Below are positions 8,940-16,901 of a stretch of DNA of 64,000 bases, piece after piece (the first letter of the stretch is position 1; each line of letters opens with the position of its first letter). The translations under genes were made by a program, and so were the position numbers. Below the pieces are notes generated by a model, which did no database searches, was not told the origin of the DNA, and saw only the letters and a program-made list of their open reading frames with translations. Source of the DNA: Lacrimispora indolis DSM 755 (GTDB lineage: Bacteria; Bacillota; Clostridia; Lachnospirales; Lachnospiraceae); the NCBI RefSeq assembly GCF_000526995.1, contig NZ_AZUI01000001.1, positions 4,010,001 through 4,074,000 of the forward strand. Direction: 5' to 3'.

Positions 8940-9536
8940 ATGAAAAATGAACTACCTTATTTCACTATTGAAAATTCATTTGGCGGAAATCAAAGCTGGT
9001 TCCGGGATCCTATGATGCATTTAGGCGGCTGCGGAGCTGCCGCTGCATGTGATTCCTGTATTAATATGGCACTTCATGACAATAAAGCCCACCTGTATCC
9101 CTATGATATCCAACGGCTTGACAAGAAAGATTATATAAAGTTTTCTAAAGTAATGAAACCGTATCTCAGTCCCCGTATGCATGGAATTGATACGCTGGAT
9201 ATATTTATAGATGGGTTCTATGAATATTTAAAAGATGTGGGAGACGAGGATATCCGGCTGACAGGCTGTCCGGGAGAAACTCCGGTAAAGGAAGCGGCCA
9301 GAAAAATAATCAGTCAGATTGATAACGGAATCCCCATTCCTTTTTTGCTGCTGCAGCATAAAAATGTTAATTTTAAAGATCTGGTCTGGCACTGGTTCAT
9401 GCTTGTGGGATATGAAGAATTTGAGAATGAATTTTACGTAAAGATTGCAACTTATGGAGAGTTTCACTGGCTGTCTTTTCATGAATTGTGGGAGACCGGC
9501 TTTAGCCGCAAAGGCGGAATGATATTGATTGACTAA
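8940..9536 (+). CDS. Putative papain-like (C39-like) cysteine peptidase
   Basis: A 198-residue protein without signal peptide. 'GGCGAAAACDSCI' places Cys31 at the head of a helix, as in C39/BtrH-like cysteine peptidases and acyltransferases. 'WHWFMLVGYEE' gives His151 on a strand, and 'FYVKIATYGEFHWLSFHELW' resembles the following strand pair. The usual Asp/Asn after the His strand is not clearly placed ('YVKIATYG'), so the catalytic set is incomplete by eye. It has its own promoter and a strong ribosome site (AAGGAGG) and stands alone. The fold call is moderate; the substrate is unknown. Confidence 0.5.
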   Translation: MKNELPYFTIENSFGGNQSWFRDPMMHLGGCGAAAACDSCINMALHDNKAHLYPYDIQRLDKKDYIKFSKVMKPYLSPRMHGIDTLDIFIDGFYEYLKDVGDEDIRLTGCPGETPVKEAARKIISQIDNGIPIPFLLLQHKNVNFKDLVWHWFMLVGYEEFENEFYVKIATYGEFHWLSFHELWETGFSRKGGMILID

Positions 9537-9637
9537 TAAAAAAGCCGGAGCAGCGTTTTCCGTCGGAAGTTGGATGACCCGCCTAAGCCAGCGGATTGCT
9601 GCGGGTAGCTTTGTGAGGAGAATAACAAAAGAAGATC

Positions 9638-10195
9638 ATGATAGAAAAAAGGATTTATGAAACGGAAAGATTAGTTCTCAAAATACTGGGGACATCTTCG
9701 GCGCACATGGTTTTAGATTATTATCTGAGGAACAGGGATTTTTTAAGAGAGTGGGAACCTGTCAGAAGTGAGAGGTTTTATACGAAGGCATACCATGAAG
9801 TACAGCTTAAAAACGATCTGTTTCAAATACAAAATAAGAACTTATTAAGATTGTGGATTTTTAAAAAGACTGATGAGAACAGGATTATCGGGTCGATTGG
9901 TTTCAGTAATATTGTGCGGGGAGCTTTTTTATCCTGTTACCTTGGCTACAAATTGGATCAGGATGAGATCAATCGGGGCTATATGACGGAGGCAATTAAA
10001 AAAGGAATTGATATTGTATTCAACCAATACGGATTGCATAGGATAGAAGCCAATGTAATGCCCAAAAATAAACGTTCTTTGAGAGTGACTGAAAAGCTGG
10101 GGTTTTACAATGAAGGAATCGCTCACAAATACTTAAAGATCAACGGGATATGGGAAGATCATGTCCATATGGTTTTATTGAATGATAAAGTTTAG
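9638..10195 (+). CDS. GNAT N-acetyltransferase (RimJ/RimL-like)
   Basis: A 185-residue acetyl-CoA-dependent N-acetyltransferase of the RimJ/RimL branch. Landmarks are 'ETERLVLKIL' at the start, 'RNRDFLREWEP', the acetyl-CoA-binding region 'YLGYKLDQDEINRGYMTEA', and the C-terminal 'ANVMPKNKRSLRVTEKLGF' with 'GIWEDHVHMVLL'. RimJ/L relatives acetylate N-termini of ribosomal proteins or small amines. The ribosome site is weak (GAGGAG about 20 nt upstream), so expression may be low. It is followed about 100 nt later by a hairpin terminator. Confidence 0.85.
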   Translation: MIEKRIYETERLVLKILGTSSAHMVLDYYLRNRDFLREWEPVRSERFYTKAYHEVQLKNDLFQIQNKNLLRLWIFKKTDENRIIGSIGFSNIVRGAFLSCYLGYKLDQDEINRGYMTEAIKKGIDIVFNQYGLHRIEANVMPKNKRSLRVTEKLGFYNEGIAHKYLKINGIWEDHVHMVLLNDKV

Positions 10196-10293
10196 AAGAG
10201 ACATTACCTGATTTCTAAAAGTTCTGGTTTCTTAATGTTAAATCTGCTATTTGTTCCCGGAGATATTTTCCAATCATTTCCACCCATATTAAA

Positions 10294-10356
10294 ATACCCT
10301 GATAGACAAACAAAATCATTTTTTTGTGTTCTGCCATCAGGGTATATTTATTTTTT
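10294..10356 (+). terminator. Rho-independent terminator
   Basis: ATACCCTGAT (10294-10303) pairs perfectly with ATCAGGGTAT (10336-10345), followed by ATTTATTTTTTG. The loop is long (32 nt) but AT-rich and may extend the stem partly. Confidence 0.6.
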
Positions 10357-10576
10357 GAAACACAGGTTTAAGGCTGATGGAATCAGCTGTTTTTATATAA
10401 ATCCCATATAAAACTGATTGATATGATCCCATATGGAGAGAAAATGCCATGGAAAAATTGCTAAAAATCTGCATATTTAAAAAAATGCCCATCTTTGCAG
10501 GGAATAAAATATTTGTTATAATAAAAATTGCCATGTTTCCGGATGCCATAACGCCGTATACATGGAGAAGTTTAGT

Positions 10577-10637
10577 CAATGGGATATTCGCAATGACCAA
10601 GGGTCACTGCACACCCCGCTTCATCGGGCATAACCGC
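10577..10637 (-). repeat. Dispersed intergenic repeat, copy 1 (short form)
   Basis: Read on the minus strand it contains 'GGTTATGCCCGATGAAGCGG', then 'GTGACCCTTGGTCATTGCG' and 'AATATCCCATTGA'. The same ordered blocks occur at 46128-46220 and 61940-62008. This copy lacks the central CCCGAT-GTGCGGG hairpin of the other two. Confidence 0.6.
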
Positions 10638-10649
10638 ATAGATGCTGTC

Positions 10650-10677
10650 GCAGCATGTCAGAAGGGGCTTGCACCTT
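10650..10677 (+). repeat. 28-nt repeat shared with 41810-41837
   Basis: GCAGC-A-TGTCAGAA-G-GGGCTTGC-A-CCTT matches the segment at 41810 in 25 of 28 positions. Both are intergenic. At 41814-41847 the segment forms a hairpin; here the 3' arm has decayed. Confidence 0.5.
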
Positions 10678-10717
10678 TACTTGATGAGGTTAAATGAAAA
10701 CAGAAAGAGGAACAGGG

Positions 10718-12541
10718 ATGAAAAAGTCTTCTAAATTATCAGTTCGGATGTTTCTTCTCCTTCTGCTGTGCGTGGTCATGCCTCTGGCAGGGGTCTGTAT
10801 TTACGTACGGGTCAGTATGGAACATTTTATCCAGGAAAAACTGAGTGAAAAAGTCATTCAGAACATCTCAAGGGGAGAACGGAATATCTGCGATAATCTA
10901 CAGAACATAGCCGCTCTGACCAATGTCTTTGTGTATGACGAGGAGCTGCAAAGGCGCATAACAGATCCCAATACCTCGGAATATGACAATACCAAGTACT
11001 TTGACCAGATGGTACATAAACTGAGCATTGCCAGCGGGTTTGATTTTGTTCAGGATATGAAGATTCTCCTGTTTGACGATTACGACAGGATTTACTCCAA
11101 CTGGAGCATGAATTATCAGGATTACCAGTTTCTACTGGATCAGGATTGGGTGAAAAAGAGCAGGGAGAATAACGGGCATATTGTTTGGGCCATGTTTAAT
11201 CCGGCCTATATCATTGGTGAACAGAAAGACCAGACCTATATTTCCCTGGCAAAATCTCTTCTTAAGGACTATACCACAGGAAACGTCATAGGAACTCTTA
11301 TTATCAGCATTGACCAGAAAAAATTCAGCGACCTTTTGATGGAATACGCCTATGCAGGCGATATAGCATATGTCTGTGTGGGAGAAGGAACCGTACTTTT
11401 GCAAAATGACACCAGGGGACTTATTCATGAGGAGGATTTAAGGCACCTGTACCGGGAGACGGCGGAGAAAAAAAGCGGGAACTTACGGTACCAGACCGGA
11501 GGAGGGAATTTTCTCATCAGCTATTACACCATACCAAAGCCCTGGGTGTTTAACGAACAGCAGATGAAGGTCTTTCACTTTACCAATTATCAGGAAGTGA
11601 CCAACCAGATGGAATTGATCGGGTTCCGGATGAACGTGACCCTACTGATCGTCATATGCGCGCTGATTTTGATCCTGTATTTATCCATCAGGATGCTGGT
11701 AAAGCCCATTGTAAAACTCAGCGGCCAGATGGAAAATTATACGCTGGACATGGATTTAAAGGATATTGATATGGAGCGGTCTGACGAGATCGGCAGGCTG
11801 AACCGTTCCTTCCGGCAAATGTCCGTGAACATCAGCGGTTTGTTTGAACAGCTTAAAAATGAGCATGAGGTAAAGGAAAAATACCGGTATGAGTCCCTTC
11901 GGGCACAGCTGAATCCCCACTTTCTGTTTAATACCCTGTCAACCATCCGCTGGATGGCGATTATCAGAGGGGCGGATAATATCGTAGACGGCATTGACGC
12001 CCTTGCCCATATATTAAAATACAGCATGAGCAGGGAAAACTGTCTGGTAACGGTGGCGGAAGAGGTGGAGAATATCAGAAACTATCTTTATATCCAGAAC
12101 TGCCGTTATGGAAACCACTGCAGGCTGGAAATCGATCTGGAAGAAGATATCATGAATTTAAAAACAGCTAAATTTATCCTTCAGCCCATTGTGGAAAATG
12201 CCATTATCCATGGATATGACAAGGATAGGGAAGAAATCCTGATCCGGATTTACGGGTTTACGGAGGAGGGCAGCCTTAATATCTATGTAGAGGATGACGG
12301 AGTGGGCATTTCCCCTAATGTCATCAGGCAGTTTGAGGCCTCCCGAAAGGGCAGGGTAAAGGAGAGCAAGCTGACAGGTATCGGAATCAAAAATGTGGAC
12401 GAGTATATCCGGATTACATTTGGCAATGAATATGGGCTGACCATAGAAAGCCTTAAAACCCGGGGGACGGTGGTATTGTTCACCCTTCCGGTAATCAGAG
12501 AGGAGAAAACAGGGGATGAAGAGGGTAATGATTGTGGATGA
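10718..12541 (+). CDS. Sensor histidine kinase, YesM/LytS type
   Basis: A 607-residue membrane kinase. An N-terminal helix ('MFLLLLLCVVMPLAGVCIYV') starts a large extracytoplasmic sensor region (about 35-305), a second helix lies near 310-330, a HAMP linker near 332-385, then a His_kinase domain with phospho-acceptor motif 'LNPHFLFNTLSTIRW' and a C-terminal ATPase domain ('QPIVENAIIHGY', 'VEDDGVGI', 'GIGIKNVDEYI'). YesM kinases sense extracellular carbohydrate cues and phosphorylate YesN-type regulators. The frame opens at 10694, but ATG 10718 has AGAGGAACAGGG upstream and starts directly at the membrane anchor. It overlaps the regulator gene by 26 nt, so the two are translationally coupled. 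Confidence 0.9.
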   Translation: MKKSSKLSVRMFLLLLLCVVMPLAGVCIYVRVSMEHFIQEKLSEKVIQNISRGERNICDNLQNIAALTNVFVYDEELQRRITDPNTSEYDNTKYFDQMVHKLSIASGFDFVQDMKILLFDDYDRIYSNWSMNYQDYQFLLDQDWVKKSRENNGHIVWAMFNPAYIIGEQKDQTYISLAKSLLKDYTTGNVIGTLIISIDQKKFSDLLMEYAYAGDIAYVCVGEGTVLLQNDTRGLIHEEDLRHLYRETAEKKSGNLRYQTGGGNFLISYYTIPKPWVFNEQQMKVFHFTNYQEVTNQMELIGFRMNVTLLIVICALILILYLSIRMLVKPIVKLSGQMENYTLDMDLKDIDMERSDEIGRLNRSFRQMSVNISGLFEQLKNEHEVKEKYRYESLRAQLNPHFLFNTLSTIRWMAIIRGADNIVDGIDALAHILKYSMSRENCLVTVAEEVENIRNYLYIQNCRYGNHCRLEIDLEEDIMNLKTAKFILQPIVENAIIHGYDKDREEILIRIYGFTEEGSLNIYVEDDGVGISPNVIRQFEASRKGRVKESKLTGIGIKNVDEYIRITFGNEYGLTIESLKTRGTVVLFTLPVIREEKTGDEEGNDCG

Positions 12542-14153
12542 TGAGGTTTTGGTGCGCCTGGGAATCCAGTCATTGATCAAATGGGAGAACCATGGATACC
12601 GGATCGTCTGTGACGCATCGGACGGGGCAGAGGCGCTTCAAAAGATCAGGCAGTACCAGCCGGATATCGTTCTCACGGACTTAAAGATGAGCCCAATGGA
12701 TGGCTTTGAGCTGATTTCAGAGTGCAGGGAAAAGTATCCTCACATCCAGTTTATTGTCTTAAGCAGCTATAATGATTTTGACAACGTAAGAAGTGCCATG
12801 AAAATGGGGGCTTTTGATTATGTTTTTAAATTGACGGTAAAGCCGGAGGAGCTGCTGAAGGTCATGGATGAGGCCGCTTCCCTTGGGAAAGGGACAGAGA
12901 CGGCCCAGGAAACCACTTCCCTGGCTGAAAGGAATTTAGAAGTCATAAAAAAGGGATTGTTTAAAAGGATCTTAAACTCAGAAACCTTTTTAAATAAATA
13001 TTTGGAGGAGCTGACAAAGCTGCCTCTTGCCATAAGCTTTGACCGGCCCTTCTGCATTCTCTCCGTTACCATCGATGATTTTAAGGTGGTGAGAAAAAAA
13101 GGGGATTTCATGGATTTGGAGCTTCTGATCTTTACCATGGATAATATCCTTGGGGAGCTGTTTGGACGCCATCACCGGGCGGAGGTGTTCCAGTATGGGG
13201 AATATGATTTTGCCGTGGCCGTAAACCGGGAAGAAGGTCAGGACCATCAGGCCTTTTTTATGTCAATGGAAAAGGAGTTTGGAATCTTTGCCAGCTGTGC
13301 CAGGCAGTATTACGGTCTGGAGGTGAGCGGAGCATTGAGCAGGGAACGTACGGGAATCCAGGGGTTAAAAGATGCCGTTGCCCAGAACCGGGATACCCTG
13401 AAAATGCGCTTTTTTTCGGAGCCTGGAAAACTTCATCCATATGAGAAAACCATCAGGGAAAGGGCTGTCCTTCCTCCTGAATTTCACAGCTCTGTTGTAG
13501 AGGGGCTGGCAGCGGAACACGATTTTTACGGGATCAGAAAATTCATGGAAGAATATTTTTGTTTTTTAAAAGAAAAGAACCGGTGGGAGCCGGAGGAAAT
13601 CCGCTATTTACTGAGAAAGACTTATGGAGCTCTGGCCGCTTCCTTTGCCCGCAGCAAAGCTGACATCGACATGTTTTTAGATAAAAACGGAATAAATATG
13701 GAGACTTCCATCAATGATTATACGTATCTGGAAAAAATCAGGCAATCAATATTAGAGCTGGTGGAGCAGTATAAAAAGGAGTATGAATCAAACAGCGGCA
13801 GGATATTGCGAAAAGAGGTTGCCGAGGCAAAGAGCTTTGTCAGAAGCCATATGAAGGAAGAACTGCAGGTTGCGGACATTGCTGCCATGGTGAACATGAG
13901 CGGAAGCTATTTTTCTCACGTATTTAAAAAGGAGGAAGGGATCAGCTTTTTGGAATATGTATACCGGGTGAGAATGGAGCATGCCAGATACTTACTGGAA
14001 AGCAGCGATTTAAAGGTAAATGAGATCGCGGATGAGGTTGGGATTGTTAATCCCAATTATTTCAGCACACAGTTTAAAAAGAGTGTGGGGCAGTCTCCTT
14101 TGGAATACCGCCAGGCACGATTGAAAAAGACAGAGGAAAATAGCAGGATTTGA
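12516..14153 (+). CDS. Response regulator, YesN type (REC plus AraC HTH)
   Basis: A 545-residue regulator: receiver domain at 1-120 (acidic 'VDDE', phospho-acceptor Asp55 in 'VLTDLKMSP', Lys in 'VFKLTVKPEEL'), a middle region of about 290 residues as in YesN proteins, and an AraC-type double helix-turn-helix at about 440-540 ('LQVADIAAMVNMSGSYFSHVFKKEEGI' split over two helices, 'VNEIADEVGIVNPNYFSTQFKK'). It most likely activates the sugar transporter operon just downstream. Its stop codon lies inside a 21-bp tandem repeat, so the extreme C-terminus may be length-variable between strains. Confidence 0.92.
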   Translation: MKRVMIVDDEVLVRLGIQSLIKWENHGYRIVCDASDGAEALQKIRQYQPDIVLTDLKMSPMDGFELISECREKYPHIQFIVLSSYNDFDNVRSAMKMGAFDYVFKLTVKPEELLKVMDEAASLGKGTETAQETTSLAERNLEVIKKGLFKRILNSETFLNKYLEELTKLPLAISFDRPFCILSVTIDDFKVVRKKGDFMDLELLIFTMDNILGELFGRHHRAEVFQYGEYDFAVAVNREEGQDHQAFFMSMEKEFGIFASCARQYYGLEVSGALSRERTGIQGLKDAVAQNRDTLKMRFFSEPGKLHPYEKTIRERAVLPPEFHSSVVEGLAAEHDFYGIRKFMEEYFCFLKEKNRWEPEEIRYLLRKTYGALAASFARSKADIDMFLDKNGINMETSINDYTYLEKIRQSILELVEQYKKEYESNSGRILRKEVAEAKSFVRSHMKEELQVADIAAMVNMSGSYFSHVFKKEEGISFLEYVYRVRMEHARYLLESSDLKVNEIADEVGIVNPNYFSTQFKKSVGQSPLEYRQARLKKTEENSRI

Positions 14154-14194
14154 AAGAAAAACAGCAGGATTTGAAAGAAAAACAGCAGGATTTT
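14142..14194 (+). repeat. 21-bp tandem repeat across the YesN stop codon
   Basis: Unit AGCAGGATTTGAAAGAAAAAC occurs at 14142-14162 and 14163-14183 as split copies, with a partial third unit to 14194. The TGA stop of the regulator (14151-14153) is inside the first unit. Confidence 0.85.
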
Positions 14195-14254
14195 AGAGCA
14201 TTGACAAAAAAGAGGAATCAAGAGAGCCGTAAATCGAAAAAATTGGAAGAAAGA

Positions 14255-14290
14255 CAGCAGGCAGAGAGATATCACTTGCCTGCTGTTTTT
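14255..14290 (+). terminator. Terminator after the YesMN pair
   Basis: CAGCAGGCA (14255-14263) pairs perfectly with TGCCTGCTG (14277-14285), followed by TTTTT. It separates the two-component genes from the transporter operon, which therefore needs its own promoter; TTGCTA-16 bp-TATAGT (14289-14316) just after it is a weak candidate. Confidence 0.85.
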
Positions 14291-14405
14291 GCTATAGTAT
14301 AGTCAGTTGTTATAGTTTAAGCATGCCATTCATTATCTGGCGGATAGAATATATCTCCGAAAGGCATATGTGGGAACTAAATCAAAATTATTGGAGGAAG
14401 ATACA

Positions 14406-15803
14406 ATGAGAAAGTGGAAAAAATTAGGGGCACTTGGCATGGCATCTCTCATGGCAATGTCAGTGCTGGCCGGCTGTCAGAGCGGCCAGAAGACGGAACA
14501 GGTGACTACGTCGGCAGAGACAGCAAAAACGGAAGGAGCAAAAACAGAGGAGCCAAAAGCAGGTAACGGAGAACCTGTGGTTTTGCGGATGTGGGGAGGC
14601 GTTCCGGCTGAAGCCGGGCCTCAGGCGGTTTGCGACAACTTCAACCAGCTGTACAAGGATAAAGGAATTCAGGTTGAGTACGAGCGGTTTGTAAATGATG
14701 ATACAGGAAATTTAAAATTGGAAACCAATCTTCTCTCAGGAGACGGAGTGGATCTTTATATGACCTACACCACCGATGTCCTGACAAAGCGGGCGGATGG
14801 AAACATGGCGCTGGATCTTTCGGAGTTGATTGCCCGGGATGATTTCCAGCTGACAAAATATTTTGGAACTCTGGCCGAAGCATATTACATTAACGGGAAG
14901 CCTTATTCCATTCCCACAAAGCTGGATCAGTACGGAATCGTATTAAATCAAGACATGTTTGAAGCGGCTGGGATCGAAGTTCCCACGGAATGGACCTTTG
15001 AGGAATTCCGGGAGATAGCCAAAAAGCTTACTCATGGAGAAGGTCAGGATAAGGTTTACGGCATGTTCTGGAATTCCCAGCAGGATCTGACCTACCTTTT
15101 CAGCTATTTAGCAACCCAGACCAACGGCGGAGATCCAATGTATAAAAGTGACAAGGAAACCAGCTTTGACGATCCGGTGGTGCTTAAATCCGTTGAGCTG
15201 ATCAATAATATGATGAATGTGGATAAAACATCTCCTACACATACGGATTCCGTAACCCAGAAGCTGTCCCAGGAAAGCATGTTCCTGACAGGAAAATCCG
15301 CCATGACGGTGGGACCGTGGATTGTAAGAAGCGTTAAAGATCAGGCCAGCTATCCTCATGACTTTAAGACGGCATTTGCTCCTTATCCGGTGGTGGAAGA
15401 GGGACAGAGAAAATACACCCAGGGCGGCTATGGAGATCATCTGTGCATTAATCCAAAATCCCAGAACATTGACGCTGCATGGGAATTTGCAAAGTGGTAT
15501 GCAACCGAGGGAATGCTTCCTGTGGTAGAAGGCGGACGTGTGCCTGCTTCCAATACCTATAACGCCCTGGAAGTGACCGAGGCGTTTGTCATGGGAGCAG
15601 AGGATTATCTGGATGCAGAAACCACCCAGAAGATACTCATAACACCAGCCGAGAATTATGCGGTTCCATCCATTACCAATCATATTGCGGAGGTAAAGAA
15701 AATCGCAGTCGAGGAGCTGGAAGGTATCTTTATCGGAAAGCAGTCAGTGGAAGATGGAATGAAAAAGGCCAAAGCAAGGGCAGATGAGCTTTTGCAAAAA
15801 TAA
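14406..15803 (+). CDS. Extracellular sugar-binding lipoprotein (CUT1 family 1)
   Basis: A 465-residue solute-binding protein. The signal peptide ends in the lipobox 'LAGC' with Cys24, so it is a membrane-anchored lipoprotein. A short Thr/Glu/Lys-rich linker (25-60) precedes the binding domain, which opens 'PVVLRMWGGVPAEAGPQAV'; 'TNLLSGDGVDLYMTYTTDVL' and 'PYSIPTKLDQYGIVLNQDMF' are typical of family 1 binding proteins for oligosaccharides and glycosides. The frame is open from 14370, but ATG 14406 has GGAGGAAGAT at the right distance and begins the signal peptide. It heads an operon with two permeases and two FAD enzymes; no ATPase gene is present, so a shared MsmK-like ATPase elsewhere is expected. 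Confidence 0.92.
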   Translation: MRKWKKLGALGMASLMAMSVLAGCQSGQKTEQVTTSAETAKTEGAKTEEPKAGNGEPVVLRMWGGVPAEAGPQAVCDNFNQLYKDKGIQVEYERFVNDDTGNLKLETNLLSGDGVDLYMTYTTDVLTKRADGNMALDLSELIARDDFQLTKYFGTLAEAYYINGKPYSIPTKLDQYGIVLNQDMFEAAGIEVPTEWTFEEFREIAKKLTHGEGQDKVYGMFWNSQQDLTYLFSYLATQTNGGDPMYKSDKETSFDDPVVLKSVELINNMMNVDKTSPTHTDSVTQKLSQESMFLTGKSAMTVGPWIVRSVKDQASYPHDFKTAFAPYPVVEEGQRKYTQGGYGDHLCINPKSQNIDAAWEFAKWYATEGMLPVVEGGRVPASNTYNALEVTEAFVMGAEDYLDAETTQKILITPAENYAVPSITNHIAEVKKIAVEELEGIFIGKQSVEDGMKKAKARADELLQK

Positions 15804-15817
15804 TCAGAGGCAAAATT

Positions 15818-15852
15818 CCCGGGGATGCCGCAAAGAAAACGGCAGCCCCGGG
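15818..15852 (+). promoter_or_regulatory. Strong intercistronic hairpin after the binding-protein gene
   Basis: CCCGGGG-A-TGCCG pairs with CGGCA-G-CCCCGGG around a 9-nt A-rich loop, followed by A rather than T residues. It cannot be a classical terminator. Such hairpins after binding-protein cistrons typically stabilise the upstream mRNA or limit read-through to the permeases. Confidence 0.7.
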
Positions 15853-15861
15853 GAAAAAAAA

Positions 15862-15920
15862 GAAACACCCTTCGGGTGTACCTGGATGCTCAAATATTTG
15901 AGAAAAAAAGAAGAAAGGAG
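15862..15920 (+). repeat. Two-hairpin pre-cistronic element, copy 1
   Basis: GAAACACCC-TTC-GGGTG-TACCT forms a hairpin, followed by a second small hairpin (GCTC...GAG) and then the ribosome site AAAGGAGGG. The same order of blocks occurs at 16833 and 32783 with compensatory changes in the second stem. Confidence 0.65.
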
Positions 15921-15933
15921 GGAACCGCTGATC

Positions 15934-16830
15934 ATGAAGAAAATCAGGCTTAGCAAACAGTTAAAAATAGATTTGACAGGCTATGCTTTCATACTGCCTA
16001 ATATCATCGGTGTATGTCTTTTCACCCTGTTTCCCATGATCTTTTCCCTGATCATCAGCTTTACGGACTGGGATTATACCAAAGGGATCGGCAACTGGAA
16101 CTTTATCGGACTTATAAATTTTGTCGAAATGTGGCAGGATGAATGGTTTACCAGTTCCCTGATTAACACCATAATTTTTGCGGTGGGAGTGGTGCCGGTG
16201 ACAGTTTTCCTGGCACTGGTGCTGGCGGTCATCATCGATAAATACTGCGTTGCCAGACTTCCCATGAGGCTGGCGCTTTTTATGCCCTATATATCCAATA
16301 TTGTGGCGGTTGCCATTGTATGGGTGATGATGTACTCCCCCTGGGGACCATTCACCCAGTTGGTAAAGTTCTTTGGGGTGGAAAACCCTCCCCAGTGGCT
16401 TGGAGACACAACCTGGGCTCTGCCGGCGTTGATGCTCATGACCGTATGGTCGGGAGTAGGATATGCCAATATGATCTATACGTCAGCACTTCAGGGGCTT
16501 CCCCAGGATGTGTATGAGGCTGCGGACATTGACGGAGCAAATGAAGTTCAGAAGTTTTTTAGGCTTACGATCCCGTTTTTGTCACCAACCACCTTTTTCC
16601 TGATCATTACAACGTTTATCACCTCCTTTCAGGTGTTTGCGCCCATACAGATCATGACAAGGGGCGGCCCAGGAACGGCCACCAATGTGCTGGTTTACTA
16701 TATTTACACTTCAGCCTTTACCTTCTACAAGATGGGATATGCCTCCGCCATGTCGTGGATATTATTCTTGATTTTATTTGGTATAACCATGTTCCAATGG
16801 GCAGGGCAGAAAAAATGGGTCAGCTATTAG
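15934..16830 (+). CDS. Sugar ABC transporter permease 1 (MalF/UgpA-like)
   Basis: A 298-residue inner-membrane protein with about six helices. The first helix is 'LTGYAFILPNIIGVCLFTLF'. The cytoplasmic ATPase-coupling EAA loop is 'QDVYEAADIDGANEVQKFF', typical of CUT1 permeases, and the conserved ending region has 'TRGGPGTATNVLVYYIY'. ATG 15934 is chosen because AAAGGAGGG lies just upstream and the longer frame from 15784 would run through a strong hairpin and the structured element. It pairs with the permease at 16902 to form the heterodimeric channel for the lipoprotein's sugar. Confidence 0.92.
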   Translation: MKKIRLSKQLKIDLTGYAFILPNIIGVCLFTLFPMIFSLIISFTDWDYTKGIGNWNFIGLINFVEMWQDEWFTSSLINTIIFAVGVVPVTVFLALVLAVIIDKYCVARLPMRLALFMPYISNIVAVAIVWVMMYSPWGPFTQLVKFFGVENPPQWLGDTTWALPALMLMTVWSGVGYANMIYTSALQGLPQDVYEAADIDGANEVQKFFRLTIPFLSPTTFFLIITTFITSFQVFAPIQIMTRGGPGTATNVLVYYIYTSAFTFYKMGYASAMSWILFLILFGITMFQWAGQKKWVSY

Positions 16831-16832
16831 AG

Positions 16833-16875
16833 GAAACACCCTGCGGGTATACCTGTATGCCCAAAAGGCATGGGC
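16833..16875 (+). repeat. Two-hairpin pre-cistronic element, copy 2
   Basis: GAAACACCC-TGC-GGGTATACCT, then TATGCCC, AAAAGGCAT, GGGC. It begins 3 nt after the stop of permease 1 and ends 15 nt before the ribosome site GAAAGGAGG of permease 2. GCCC pairs with GGGC where copy 3 has GTCC with GGAC. Confidence 0.65.
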
Positions 16876-16901
16876 TATAGAGAGGAAAGGAGGCGGATGG
16901 A

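Larger units (their letters stand above)
10196..10717. other. Long intergenic region with terminator and dispersed repeats
   Basis: No gene is supported. It contains the terminator of the acetyltransferase (10294-10356), one copy of a dispersed repeat on the minus strand (10577-10637) and, right after it, a 28-nt stretch shared with 41810-41837. An 82-codon frame across 10449-10697 is built from these repeats and is not taken as coding. Confidence 0.6.

Noticed and set aside
9570..9610. ACCCGC/GCGGGT hairpin as a further copy of the dispersed repeat
   Set aside because: It shares only a short GC-rich core and lacks the GGTCATTG and AATATCC blocks.
10449..10697. 82-codon frame before the YesM gene
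   Set aside because: It is made largely of two dispersed repeats, has no ribosome site of note and no protein-like pattern.
14142..14194. Tandem repeat as a CRISPR array
   Set aside because: Units are directly adjacent without unique spacers and overlap a coding stop; no cas genes are present.
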